Assembly: GCF_024519465.1 (NCBI RefSeq)
Contig: NZ_JALJRW010000001.1
Location: 304,644 to 368,643 of the forward strand
DNA: 64,000 bases
Source: Stenotrophomonas sp. Ste86
Lineage (GTDB): Bacteria; Pseudomonadota; Gammaproteobacteria; Xanthomonadales; Xanthomonadaceae
Reading direction: 5' to 3'
Part shown: positions 8,019-16,766 of the stretch, one piece after another
Layout: every line of letters begins with the position of its first letter
Position numbering within the stretch: position 1 is the first letter of the stretch
Program-made: the position numbers and the translations under genes
The notes under the pieces: model-generated
What the model saw: the letters and a program-made list of their open reading frames with translations, nothing else
The model's database searches: none
Told to the model about the DNA's origin: nothing

Positions 8019-8406
8019 TGTAGTACTGGACAGCGTTGTACAGGGCAGTGGTGGCGCTGCCGGTGCAGGTCTTGGCCGAGTCACCCAGCAGCATGTTGGC
8101 GATCTGGCCGGCAGCGCCGATCAGCAGGCCACCGATCAGGATCGGCGCGACATCTGCAATGCGCTTGTGCGCGAAGGCGATCTGGTAGCCGGCGAAGATC
8201 ACCGCGATGGTGACGACCGCGATCGAGGCGAAGTTCAGCAGCCCGTTGATGTTTTCGAAGAACCCGCAGACCTTCTTGTCGGTGCCGCCGAAGTTGGTCT
8301 GGGCAAACACGTCCGGCACGAAGGCCAGAGCGACGAAAGCGACGGCCATCAGCATGGTCTTCAGCGTGCGCTGGGCCTGGGTCAGATCGAGATTGGTACG
8401 CTTCAT
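8011..8406 (-). CDS. virB2: VirB2, major pilin
   Basis: A 131-residue pilin precursor. AAGGAAA lies about six bases before ATG 8406. A long signal peptide is cut near DVFAQ. The mature pilin has two hydrophobic helices (about 60-75 and 86-106) joined by a short basic turn, HKRIAD, the usual VirB2 hairpin. Two cysteines (KKVCGFF and AKTCTGS) flank the helices and could form a disulfide. It is followed with overlap by virB3. Confidence 0.92.
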   Translation of the reverse strand: MKRTNLDLTQAQRTLKTMLMAVAFVALAFVPDVFAQTNFGGTDKKVCGFFENINGLLNFASIAVVTIAVIFAGYQIAFAHKRIADVAPILIGGLLIGAAGQIANMLLGDSAKTCTGSATTALYNAVQYYSA

Positions 8407-8476
8407 TGGTGATTTCCTTGTTGGTCTAACACAACTGATTCGGCCACACCGGGTGGTTGACCGGGCCACGACTTCG

Positions 8477-9415
8477 TCAAAACACGAAGGCTGCATCCCC
8501 AGCGGGAATGTTCTGCACAGGTGCCTGCGGCGCCGTACCGGCCTGCGCAGGCATTGCCTGGGGTGAATTTCGTTCGCTCCATGGACGCACGACCACCGGG
8601 CCGGCGGACTGCTGCGGCAACTGCATGGGAACCTCCGGCACCGGCAAGGGCGCCGCAACAGGGGCCTGCCGCGGCGGTAGCGCGCTGTCGAGCGCGCCCA
8701 TGACCACCCGCGACAACGCCGCATCTGCGTTGCGTACCAAGCTGCCGCGCATCATGGCACCCGTGGAGGGATACACCTCGTACGCGCGCGCCGGATCCAG
8801 CGCGGCCTCGGCGTAAACGCGGGCGGCCTGCACCGTCTCCGGAGCGATCCGAGCGTTCATGGCGCTCTGCGCCTGGCTGCTGATCTGCGGGTGATGTGCC
8901 ACATCGACCACGCGGCGCTGGCTTCGACTGACGACATCGATGGGCGCCACCGCACCATTGGCGGCCACCTGGTTGCCGCGCTGCCGTGCAATGGAGGCGA
9001 AAACCTTCTGCACATAGCCGTGCCGGAAACCGGTCGTAAAATTACCCGAGTAATAGCAACTGAAGGACTTGCCCCAATCCTGGCCTGAACGCCCGTAGCA
9101 CTCGGCCAGGATCTTCGAGCCGGCCTGCAGGTTCGGGCACTGCTGGAACGCCTTCTCGTAGGAGTCCAGACCGTATTTGGCAAGGTTGTAGCGGTTGACC
9201 TGGGCCAAGCCGATGGAGAAGTTGTAGCCCTTCTCTTCAAGCATGCGCACCGTCGCCAACGCCTCGTCAAGCTGCTTGGGCTGACGAACGAGCGCACCAC
9301 CGACAACGCCGATCGCGTACGGGTTGCGCGAGGATTCAACATTGATCACGTGCTGCATGACATCCATGGACACGGCCATTTCAGGACACGCCAGCGCTTC
9401 CAGTCCGGGCAACAT
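8477..9415 (-). CDS. virB1: VirB1, lytic transglycosylase
   Basis: A 312-residue SLT-type lytic transglycosylase that opens peptidoglycan for the secretion channel. The catalytic Glu lies in NVESSRNPYAIG near the N-terminus; GLAQVNRYNL is the second SLT motif, and YNFSIG matches the family. The start at ATG 9415 has GGAGG eight bases upstream; an ATG at 9430 is possible. No clear signal peptide is seen. The C-terminal third is low-complexity Pro/Ala/Gln sequence, as in other VirB1 proteins. Confidence 0.9.
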   Translation of the reverse strand: MLPGLEALACPEMAVSMDVMQHVINVESSRNPYAIGVVGGALVRQPKQLDEALATVRMLEEKGYNFSIGLAQVNRYNLAKYGLDSYEKAFQQCPNLQAGSKILAECYGRSGQDWGKSFSCYYSGNFTTGFRHGYVQKVFASIARQRGNQVAANGAVAPIDVVSRSQRRVVDVAHHPQISSQAQSAMNARIAPETVQAARVYAEAALDPARAYEVYPSTGAMMRGSLVRNADAALSRVVMGALDSALPPRQAPVAAPLPVPEVPMQLPQQSAGPVVVRPWSERNSPQAMPAQAGTAPQAPVQNIPAGDAAFVF

Positions 9416-9529
9416 CAGTCCAACCTCCATGCGGACGACATGTGACAAGCCACCTGTCCAACGTAGGGATGCAAGGCTTCGGCCTGCGTGAAATCCATAT
9501 TCAGATTTTTGAAAGTCATGATGACCATC

Positions 9530-10573
9530 TCATCCTGCCTGCGCCAAGGCGCGCTCGGGGCTGAAATCGATGCCGGTGATGTAGCGACTGCCGGCGTGTG
9601 CCTTGATATGCACCACGATGTCGATGGTCATCATCAACAGGCGCTTGATCACGGCGAACTCCAGACCGGACCCTTCCGAAGACGCCTTGACCATCAAGGC
9701 CAGCTGGTCCCAGGTCTGCTCGGGGCTGCCGGCATGGCAGCTGGTAATCGATCCGGGGTGGCCGGAGGCGCAGTTACGGATGAAGTAGAACGCTTCGTCA
9801 CCACGCAGCTCGGCCAGGATGATGCGCTCGGGCTTCATGCGCAGGCACGCCTCCATGCAGCTCTTGGCGGTGACATTGCTGGCGCTCTGCCCACCCTTCG
9901 AGTACAGCAGGTGAACCACGTTGGGCTGGCTGATGAACAGCTCGCGTGCATCCTCGATGGTCACCAGACGCTCGCTGGCCGGAATGTGGTTGACCAGCGA
10001 TTTCATGAAGGTGGTCTTGCCGCTGCCGGTCGCGCCGGACACCACGATGTTCTTGCGGTACATCACCGCACGCCGGAAGAACTCGGCATAGTTGCGTGAC
10101 TGCCGCAGCTCGACCAACTCGCTGTCCTGCTCGCTCAGCCCGGCGCCCTGCTCCAGGATCTGGTTGAAGAACCCATCGCTCTGATACTGCTCAAGCGTCT
10201 TGGTGTGCTTGGACGGCAAACGGATCGTGATCGACACCTTGCCGGCATCGCACGCCGGCGGGATCACGAACTGGGCACGCTGTCCGGTCGGGAACGTCAG
10301 TGACACCACCGGATCGGCATCGGTGATGCGCTGCCCGGTGTTGCTCTCGTTGACCACAGCCGTGCAGAACTGACGCGCACGCTCGAAGGTCAGCGTGGGA
10401 ACTTCCACACGCTGCCAACCAGCATTGGTTTCCAGGTACACCTCGCCCGGACGGTTGATACAGATTTCCGTCACATCGGGCGAGGTCATGTACTGGTGAA
10501 TGCCCAAGACCTCGTACTGGTATCTCAGGAATTCACTGGAAACATCGGCGACAGGGGCCACTTCGGCGTCCAT
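9530..10573 (-). CDS. virB11: VirB11, T4SS hexameric ATPase
   Basis: A 347-residue traffic ATPase. The Walker A motif is GATGSGKTTF; the Asp box (TIEDARELF), Walker B region (ILAELRGDEAF) and His box (GHPGSITSCHA) are all present. VirB11 switches the machine between pilus assembly and substrate transfer with VirB4 and VirD4. It starts at ATG 10573, 15 bases after virB10, and is followed by a 114-base gap before virB1. Confidence 0.95.
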   Translation of the reverse strand: MDAEVAPVADVSSEFLRYQYEVLGIHQYMTSPDVTEICINRPGEVYLETNAGWQRVEVPTLTFERARQFCTAVVNESNTGQRITDADPVVSLTFPTGQRAQFVIPPACDAGKVSITIRLPSKHTKTLEQYQSDGFFNQILEQGAGLSEQDSELVELRQSRNYAEFFRRAVMYRKNIVVSGATGSGKTTFMKSLVNHIPASERLVTIEDARELFISQPNVVHLLYSKGGQSASNVTAKSCMEACLRMKPERIILAELRGDEAFYFIRNCASGHPGSITSCHAGSPEQTWDQLALMVKASSEGSGLEFAVIKRLLMMTIDIVVHIKAHAGSRYITGIDFSPERALAQAG

Positions 10574-10588
10574 GGTTGATCCAGAGGG

Positions 10589-11839
10589 TCAGCGGCGCTG
10601 CGGCAGCACGTCGCTGAAATCGACGTCCTTTGCCACATAGACACTGACCACGGTGCCTTGGTTGATGGTGACGGTGGGCGGGCGGCGTTCGCTCAACGCC
10701 TCGTTGGCCAGACGCTCCATGCTCCGTGCGGTGGCACTTTCATACGGCGACTGCACGGCCAGCCCACTGCCGGTAACGGTGGTGGTTTCCGGGCCGTTCT
10801 CGGCAGCGGCGTACTTGAAGGCGTCGGCGATCAGACTGATCATCAGCGCCGAGGCGATGCGGCTACCCCAATGCGCGCTGTACTGGCCCGGGTGCCCGGC
10901 GCCACCCAGCTGGTCGATACCCGGGCTGGACATGGCCACATCAATACCGTTCGGCGTGGTGATGCGGTCCCAGATCACTTCCACGCGCTTGCCGGCCGGA
11001 CCACCGCCGTAAGCGCCGTAGATCTTCGAGCCCTTGGGCAGCAGCAGGCTGCGGCCGTTGATCGAATAGACAGGCTCGGTCAGCAGGCACGAAGTGTAGC
11101 CGGCCAGGTCGGTGATGATGCGGGTTTCAAGCACGCAACGCAGATAGGTGCCGCGCACCAGCAACGCATCGGGCGAGCGGATGAAGCTGGCACTGGAGAC
11201 ATCGTCCACGTCCGGCCCGCGACGCACCCTGGCGGGTGCTGCCGCCTGATTATTGGGCAACTGGGCCAGCATGGCACGCGTGTAATCGTCCATGCCCTGC
11301 CCGCCATTGGCACCGCGGCCGTCCTGGGCGTCACCGCCACCGACACCACCCCCGGAGCCGATGCGGCGATCCAGCAGACTTGGGCCGCGATCGATTTCGC
11401 GTCCGGTGTCGGACGGCGGCACGAACAGCGGCGTGGAATCAACCGACTGCGGCGGCGGCAACGGCGGCACCATCTGGATCGGTTCGGCAGCGGCAATCGG
11501 CGGCGGCGGCGTTGCGGTGGGCAACTCCGGGGTGGTGGCGCGCGCGGTCTTGTTGCCTTCCACGGGTACGTCCTGGTCACCGCTGCTCTTGCGCAGCAAC
11601 AGGAAACCCACTGCGATGACCAGTACCAGGATGCCACCCAGGAACAGCAAGGCCTTCCGATTCAGGCGCTGCTCTTCGGCAGAACGCAAGGTTGGCGCCG
11701 CTGCATCCAGATTGGGATTGTTGTCACCTACGTTCTGGCCGTAGTACGGGTTGTTGCGGTTCTCGGCGCTGTCATTGACGTCGCGGCCGTAGCCACCGTC
11801 GTTGTTCGGCTCGTTGTCGGGGATATTGTTCTGGCTCAT
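10589..11839 (-). CDS. virB10: VirB10, core-complex channel protein
   Basis: A 416-residue energy-sensing core protein spanning both membranes. It has a cytoplasmic N-terminus rich in Asn/Asp, one inner-membrane helix at about 66-82 (ALLFLGGILVLVIAVGFLLL), a long Pro-rich periplasmic linker (PPPPIAAAEP, VPPLPPPQS), and a C-terminal TrbI-like beta-barrel domain containing YLRCVLETRI and LLLPKGSKIYG. Its ATG overlaps the virB9 stop by four bases (ATGA), so the two are translationally coupled. Confidence 0.95.
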   Translation of the reverse strand: MSQNNIPDNEPNNDGGYGRDVNDSAENRNNPYYGQNVGDNNPNLDAAAPTLRSAEEQRLNRKALLFLGGILVLVIAVGFLLLRKSSGDQDVPVEGNKTARATTPELPTATPPPPIAAAEPIQMVPPLPPPQSVDSTPLFVPPSDTGREIDRGPSLLDRRIGSGGGVGGGDAQDGRGANGGQGMDDYTRAMLAQLPNNQAAAPARVRRGPDVDDVSSASFIRSPDALLVRGTYLRCVLETRIITDLAGYTSCLLTEPVYSINGRSLLLPKGSKIYGAYGGGPAGKRVEVIWDRITTPNGIDVAMSSPGIDQLGGAGHPGQYSAHWGSRIASALMISLIADAFKYAAAENGPETTTVTGSGLAVQSPYESATARSMERLANEALSERRPPTVTINQGTVVSVYVAKDVDFSDVLPQRR

Positions 11840-12612
11840 TTCTTCACGTTCCTTCGCAGACCGACGACGTTGTCACCGTGGCGGATCACCAGATAGGGGT
11901 AGGTCCCGTGCACGATCAGCGAGTTTCCTTCCACCGTGGTATTGACCACGAAGTCCTCACCGTATTCGGTTTCACGCCCGAACACCGCCGGGAAGATCCC
12001 GGTCTTGTACTCAGGCGATGTCGGTAGCTTGATATAGGTGAAGCGGCCGTCATCGTAGGCGTTCACCGGAATCAGCCACCCCATCTTCTTGGCGCGGCGG
12101 GTCGAGTAGGAGTAGTCGAAGTTGTACTGGCGGTCCTTGGCCAACTCCGAACTCAGCAACGGCTTGACCTCCTCTTCCACCGCCTGCTGCGCGGTGCCGA
12201 ACTCGGTATCACTGGGATAGCTGAAGGCGATCTTGTACTGCACGCCTGCGCGGCGCGCCTGCTCCAGCTGGCGCCAATCGGTCGCCACCACCTTCAGTTC
12301 GAAGATGTACGAATGGGTTTCCGTACGCACCATCATGTTGGTGTCGACGTCGACGTTCTTCGGCTTGAGATAGAACACGTTCTCACGACGGGTCAGTTCC
12401 CACCCGCTGCTGAAGCCGGTGCTGTAGTCCAGGATCTTCTCGTTCGGGCTGAGTTCGATCTGGGTCGTCAGACCCAAGCCGGTGCGAACCGGATAGATCC
12501 GGTCTTTCTCGTACTCGTACTGATCCACCGCCTGCGCCGCCACGGGCGCAGAGAACAAGGACATCATCGGCACCAAGGCCAATGCGGCCCACCATACTTT
12601 GTTGCTACTCAT
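11836..12612 (-). CDS. virB9: VirB9, core-complex outer layer protein
   Basis: A 258-residue periplasmic protein with a signal peptide ending APVAAQA. The N-terminal beta domain (RTGLGLTTQIELSPNE) and C-terminal domain (VNTTVEGNSLIVHGTYPYLVIR) are those of VirB9/CagX, the latter binding VirB7. It overlaps virB8 by four bases upstream and virB10 by four downstream. Confidence 0.94.
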   Translation of the reverse strand: MSSNKVWWAALALVPMMSLFSAPVAAQAVDQYEYEKDRIYPVRTGLGLTTQIELSPNEKILDYSTGFSSGWELTRRENVFYLKPKNVDVDTNMMVRTETHSYIFELKVVATDWRQLEQARRAGVQYKIAFSYPSDTEFGTAQQAVEEEVKPLLSSELAKDRQYNFDYSYSTRRAKKMGWLIPVNAYDDGRFTYIKLPTSPEYKTGIFPAVFGRETEYGEDFVVNTTVEGNSLIVHGTYPYLVIRHGDNVVGLRRNVKK

Positions 12613-13685
12613 CGGTTGCTTGCTCCCTCAGCAGTTCCGGTGGAAATCCTTTGACCCGGCACTTGGGCCGGCGCTACTTGTCCTGGTATCGCCTGACCCG
12701 GCATCGGCTGCCCGGGCACTGTCTGCTGCATCGGCTGCCCCGGAACCTGGCCCGGTACAGCGGGCACCTGACCTGGGACGCCCGGCACCTGACCTGGTAC
12801 GGTCTGCACCGGCGCCGCCACGGGTTGCCCGGTGGTCGGATCGATCATCGTGGCCGCGGCCGGATTGTTCGGGTCGTACACCGGGGCAGCGGGTTGCGCC
12901 TGCGCCGCCTGTGCTGCCATGGCCGCGTCATCGGGCACCGGCACGCCACGGGCGTAGTCGTTGTCCACGCGGTATTCGGTGACATAGAAAGAGAGCGGAT
13001 TGAGGATGCGGTCCTGCTCGGTCAGGGCCAGGTCCGGCTTGTACTCGAAGCGCATCGTGACCAGCTGGTTATCCAGGAACTGTGCCACCCCCGTGCGCTT
13101 GTCCAGCAGGCTGCGCTGGATGCGCACCGAAGCGCCCTTGAAACTGCCGTTGCCCTCGGCGCCCAGCGGCGTAATGCTCAGGATCTTGACCCGGATGGCC
13201 TGGTGGGTGCCGTACACGAACACCGGATTCTTCGGGTTGTTGCTGGCATAGCGCTGGTTCATGCTTGCCGCGACAGGCTCGGAAGACATGGTGAACACTA
13301 GGTCCCAGTCGCGCAGCCCCATCACCGCCGAATCGAACGACTCGCGCGCCATGATGTACTGGGCAACATTGCTGCGATTGATCGCTTCGTTGGCAGTGAT
13401 GCCCTGCTCGCCATAGGTACCCGTCAGACGCGCCACCGTGGCATTGCCGGTATACGCATCGGCCATCACCAGGAACGGCACCTTCTCCTTCAACGGCAGC
13501 ATGTAGTAATAGCCACCGGCCAGGGCAAGGGACATCACCAGCGAAGCACCCGCCACCCACCAGGCACGACGTTCGCTGCGGCGCGCCATGTCTGCGACAG
13601 TCAACTCGTAGCTCACCGCCTTCGCGACGGCCTGGTCGACTTTCGGGCTGTTGCCTGCGTCCTTCTTTCGGAACATGGAATTCAT
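12609..13685 (-). CDS. virB8: VirB8, inner-membrane assembly factor with PGQ-repeat tail
   Basis: A 358-residue bitopic protein: a cytoplasmic N-terminus, one membrane helix at about 45-62, and a periplasmic NTF2-like domain (about 75-235) containing YIMARESFD and SFYVTEYRVDND. Beyond residue about 245 there is a long Pro/Gln/Gly tail with several VPGQ-type units (for example PGQVPGVPGQVPAVPGQ). Standard VirB8 proteins end near the NTF2 domain, so the tail is an extension. The start is uncertain: ATG 13685 is used, ATG 13676 and 13712 are alternatives, and none has a strong ribosome site. It overlaps virB9 by four bases. Confidence 0.9.
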   Translation of the reverse strand: MNSMFRKKDAGNSPKVDQAVAKAVSYELTVADMARRSERRAWWVAGASLVMSLALAGGYYYMLPLKEKVPFLVMADAYTGNATVARLTGTYGEQGITANEAINRSNVAQYIMARESFDSAVMGLRDWDLVFTMSSEPVAASMNQRYASNNPKNPVFVYGTHQAIRVKILSITPLGAEGNGSFKGASVRIQRSLLDKRTGVAQFLDNQLVTMRFEYKPDLALTEQDRILNPLSFYVTEYRVDNDYARGVPVPDDAAMAAQAAQAQPAAPVYDPNNPAAATMIDPTTGQPVAAPVQTVPGQVPGVPGQVPAVPGQVPGQPMQQTVPGQPMPGQAIPGQVAPAQVPGQRISTGTAEGASNR

Positions 13686-13717
13686 CCGTACTGCTGGAAC
13701 ATCAAAGGGCATGGCAC

Positions 13718-13736
13718 CCCGGCGCATTGCGCCGGG
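13718..13736 (-). other. hairpin between virB7 and virB8
   Basis: Nine-base arms CCCGGCGCA and TGCGCCGGG around a single base, in the gap just upstream of virB8. No T-run. Its position could make it a brake on virB8 translation or a mark for differential mRNA decay after the lipoprotein gene. Confidence 0.45.
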
Positions 13737-13765
13737 CACCTCACATCAGCGTTGGAACGAGACCA

Positions 13766-14206
13766 TCAACTGCCGTGCGACGCATCGGCGCCGACCTGGG
13801 ACACGCTCGAGGCCACGCTCTGCACCACGATCTGGTTGCCGACGATGGACACCGACACACCCTGCGCCGAATAGGCGCTGCTCAGGTCGATCACGGCCTG
13901 CTGCGGATTGGTGGTGCTGATCGTGGAGACCACGCCGTACAGCGTGTAATCGGAGCTGATGCGGTAATCCAGGGTCATCCCCGAATCCTTGGCCCAGCGC
14001 TCGAGCATGGTCTTGAGGGTGCCGTCCATCGGCGTGGCCTGGTACACGTAGCTGGTGTACAGCGGAATTTCCATCGTGGTGCTGGCAAAACGGTTCACCG
14101 GCTTCCAGCGACCACCGATATCCGGCGCCGGCTTGGTGGCACAGCCGGCCAGCATCACAACGGCGGCAACGGCGATGAAACCCTTTGAGATATGCGGATG
14201 CTTCAT
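13766..14206 (-). CDS. virB7: VirB7, core-complex lipoprotein with C-terminal N0-like domain
   Basis: A 146-residue outer-membrane lipoprotein. The signal peptide ends in a lipobox VMLAGC. The next stretch (PDIGGRWKPVNRF) is the VirB9-binding peptide. From about residue 55 a folded domain follows (MLERWAKDSGMTLDYRI and AVIDLSSAYSAQGVSVSIV), matching the N0 fold that Xanthomonadales VirB7 proteins carry; Agrobacterium-type VirB7 is far shorter. It is the first gene of the virB run after a 455-base gap. AAAGGGAAG lies a few bases before the ATG. Confidence 0.92.
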   Translation of the reverse strand: MKHPHISKGFIAVAAVVMLAGCATKPAPDIGGRWKPVNRFASTTMEIPLYTSYVYQATPMDGTLKTMLERWAKDSGMTLDYRISSDYTLYGVVSTISTTNPQQAVIDLSSAYSAQGVSVSIVGNQIVVQSVASSVSQVGADASHGS

Positions 14207-14661
14207 ACGGACTTCCCTTTGACGTACGGAATAGCGGATCTACTGGAATTGGAGCAACGACAACCGACGCCGGCGGGTTACGCCGAGCGTGCAGGTATCG
14301 ATTGCAGATGCAGCCGAGCATCATCGGTGGATGATGCGACCGGGCCCCCGCCCCGCCCCTGCAGCCCGTGGCTGCACGTCTCGATGTGAAGGCGTCCCGG
14401 ACAATTTGCCCGGCCCCGTCGCCTCACTTCGGCACCAACATCACGTCCAATTCGAGAAAAGCCGTCCATGTTCCCCTTGGCAACTGCTTCAGCGCCGTGT
14501 CTACGACGCCGTACTAAAAAACGAAGTTTTCACACCGCATAGAACGGCCATCACAAATACGATGCCACACCTACGCGTCAATCCAGTGTCAAAGAATAAA
14601 CAAAAACTGTCTGAAATTGTCGAAACCTTGACGCACATCACACGTCTTCACGCGCACTTGG
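14207..14661 (-). promoter_or_regulatory. 455-base regulatory gap upstream of virB7
   Basis: No gene is seen here. The virD4-proximal half (about 14450-14660) is much richer in A/T than its surroundings. On the minus strand TTGACG (14576-14581) and TATTTG (14554-14559) are 16 bases apart, a possible -35/-10 pair that would give virB7 a leader of roughly 340 bases. The leader would contain two perfect 7-bp hairpins: GCATCAT/ATGATGC at 14318-14337 and TGCAGCC/GGCTGCA at 14360-14376. A long structured leader suggests post-transcriptional control of the whole virB run. The promoter call is tentative. Confidence 0.5.
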
Positions 14662-16350
14662 TCAGATCTGAAGATTTGGTACGGTGGTCTTGGGGAGCAA
14701 CCGCGAGGTGAAATAGCGGTCCTTGTAGTACTTGATCTTGTCGCACTTGACCGGGTGCGGGATGCCCTCGTACAGGAAGACCTCATGGTCGTTGCCCATG
14801 GCCTTCAACTCCTGCGGCAGCATCAGCGCGCGCCGCTCTTCGGTGAAGTTGTGGGTCTTCTCACGGGCATGGGTGACGTTCTTCTTGCGGATCGTCGTGT
14901 ACCCGAGCATCTCCGAGTAGTCGTTGGCATCCTGCTGCTCACGCGGCGCATAGAGGATCTGCAGCGCGTGGTTGGTGATGATGGTGCGCGAGACGTCGCG
15001 GCCGTAGGTGGCGTCCAGCTGGGCCATCGACTGGATGATCGGCAGCAGGCGCACGTTGTAGCCGGCCATGTAGGACACCGCCGAGGCGATGATGTCGACC
15101 TTGCCGATGGCGGTGAATTCGTCCATCAGCAGCAGCACCTGGTACTTCAGGTCCGGGTTGGACTTGGGCAGTTCCTTGGTGTTGAGGTTGATGATCTGGC
15201 TGAAGAACAGGTTGATGATCAGGCGGCTCTCGGCCAGCTTGTTGGGCTGGATGCCGATGTAGATGGTCATCTTCTTCTTGCGCAGGTCGGTGAGCAGGAA
15301 ATCGTTGTCGCTGGTGGCCTTGTCCAGCACCGGGTTGATCCAGGCGTTGAGCGGTTCCTTGAAGGTGCCCATGATCGAGGCGAAGGTCTCATCGGCCTGG
15401 GACAGCATGTTGGCGAACGCCGACTTGGCGTTGCTGCTCAGGAAACGCTGACCGGACAAGGCCTTGAGGTACTTTTTCAGGTCGCTGCCGTCGCCGGTGG
15501 ACAGGCGGAACAGCGCCCCCAGCGTGGGGGTGCCCTGCCCGCCCGGGAAGCCCATGCGGCGCTCGTCGTCCCAGTTCTCGAACAGGTACAGGCTGAAGGC
15601 CATGAACGCATTGCGCGCCTGGCTGACCCAGAACTTCTGGTCGTCCGAGCCGTCCGGGTACAGCATCGCGGCGATGCTCATCAGCTCCGACACGCGGAAC
15701 GCGGGGTCATCGGACACGTAGCTGAGCGGGTTCCAGCGATGGGTGCGTCGGTCCTCGGCGAAAGGGTTGAACAGGAACACTTCCTGCCCCTGGCTGGCGC
15801 GCCAGCCGCTGGTGAGGTCGAAGTTCTCCTGCTTGATGTCCAGCACCACCACCGATTCGCCGTATTCCAGCAGGTTCGGGATGACCACGCCCACGCCCTT
15901 GCCCGAGCGGGTCGGCGCGGCGAGGATCACGAACTGCTGGCCACTGAGCCGCACCAGCTTGCCGCCGAAGCTGCCGACCACGATGCCGTTGTCGGTCTTC
16001 TTGAACAGGCCGTGCTTGGCCAGATCGGCGGCCGCCGCGAAGCGCGCATCACCGTGCAGCGACTTCTTCTTCGGCTTGAACACCAGGAACATCACGACCA
16101 GGTACAGCAGCAACGGCAGGCCGAAGCCAAGCACGCCGCCGAGCTTGATCTTGGTCACATAGGGGGCCACCGCCGGCTGGTCCAGGGCCTGCACATACTG
16201 GTAGTACGTGTTCCACTTGAACAGCGCGGTATCCAGCCCGAGCAGCAGCAGGGTGAGATACCCGGCAAAGCAATAGCCGGCAAGCACGGTCACCAGGGTC
16301 AGCCCTGCGGCGACAACGATCTTCTGCGTGGACAATCCCCAATCCTCCAT
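14662..16350 (-). CDS. virD4: VirD4, T4SS coupling protein
   Basis: A 562-residue substrate-receptor ATPase. Two N-terminal membrane segments (about 10-35 and 70-90) anchor it. The Walker A is APTRSGKGVG, and LLMDEFTAIG is Walker B. In X-T4SS the all-alpha domain of VirD4 binds the XVIPCD of effectors, and such an effector is encoded just upstream (16767). It starts at ATG 16350, 25 bases after the small ORF at 16376. Confidence 0.95.
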   Translation of the reverse strand: MEDWGLSTQKIVVAAGLTLVTVLAGYCFAGYLTLLLLGLDTALFKWNTYYQYVQALDQPAVAPYVTKIKLGGVLGFGLPLLLYLVVMFLVFKPKKKSLHGDARFAAAADLAKHGLFKKTDNGIVVGSFGGKLVRLSGQQFVILAAPTRSGKGVGVVIPNLLEYGESVVVLDIKQENFDLTSGWRASQGQEVFLFNPFAEDRRTHRWNPLSYVSDDPAFRVSELMSIAAMLYPDGSDDQKFWVSQARNAFMAFSLYLFENWDDERRMGFPGGQGTPTLGALFRLSTGDGSDLKKYLKALSGQRFLSSNAKSAFANMLSQADETFASIMGTFKEPLNAWINPVLDKATSDNDFLLTDLRKKKMTIYIGIQPNKLAESRLIINLFFSQIINLNTKELPKSNPDLKYQVLLLMDEFTAIGKVDIIASAVSYMAGYNVRLLPIIQSMAQLDATYGRDVSRTIITNHALQILYAPREQQDANDYSEMLGYTTIRKKNVTHAREKTHNFTEERRALMLPQELKAMGNDHEVFLYEGIPHPVKCDKIKYYKDRYFTSRLLPKTTVPNLQI

Positions 16351-16375
16351 GATGCGTCCCCCAAGGACGCTACGA

Positions 16376-16630
16376 CTAGCGCCGACGCTTTCGCGATGTC
16401 GTGCGCTTTTCTACGATTTCGTCTTCCACGCTTACCGCTTCATCCTTCGCCAGCAACCGCTCCCACTGACTGTGCGCATCGTCGAGCGACACGACCTCGG
16501 TGATCCTGGCGCCTTCAGAGGTGAGCACGGCGAAGCCGAACACATCCGCCGGACTGTACACCGGTGAATTTGTCAGGGCCACCAGTTGATAGCGCCCTCT
16601 GGACTGCAGTGGATGCGGATACTCGACCAT
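16376..16630 (-). CDS. small conserved protein upstream of virD4, unknown
   Basis: An 84-residue soluble protein. ATG 16630 is chosen because GGGGAG lies eight bases before it; the frame is open further upstream without a ribosome site. It has a mostly beta-type first half (GRYQLVALTNSPVY, VFGFAVLTSEGARIT) and ends in a basic Arg/Lys cluster. It sits 25 bases before virD4 and is probably co-transcribed. No family recognised. It could be a small accessory of VirD4, judged only from position. Confidence 0.6.
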   Translation of the reverse strand: MVEYPHPLQSRGRYQLVALTNSPVYSPADVFGFAVLTSEGARITEVVSLDDAHSQWERLLAKDEAVSVEDEIVEKRTTSRKRRR

Positions 16631-16721
16631 CAGCGATGCTCCCCGGCCAAGGACCTTGGCGCGCATGCTAAGCGAAGCAGCACGTGATGCCAATCAGAAA
16701 AATCTGATGAAGGCCATGTGA

Positions 16722-16746
16722 AGATTGGCAGGGGCTGCCCCAATCT
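16722..16746 (-). terminator. possible terminator hairpin after the effector gene
   Basis: Outer arms AGATTGG and CCAATCT surround an inner GGGC/GCCC pairing, 20 bases after the effector stop. No clear T-run follows, so termination would be weak or factor-dependent. A second small stem ATCAGA/TCTGAT lies at 16693-16708. Together they may separate effector from virD4 expression. Confidence 0.35.
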
Positions 16747-16766
16747 GTGAACTCCGTCGGCGCCGC

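Noticed and set aside
12650-12830. Short repeats that could suggest a CRISPR array
   Set aside because: They encode the Val-Pro-Gly-Gln tail of VirB8 in frame. Repeats are irregular and have no spacers.
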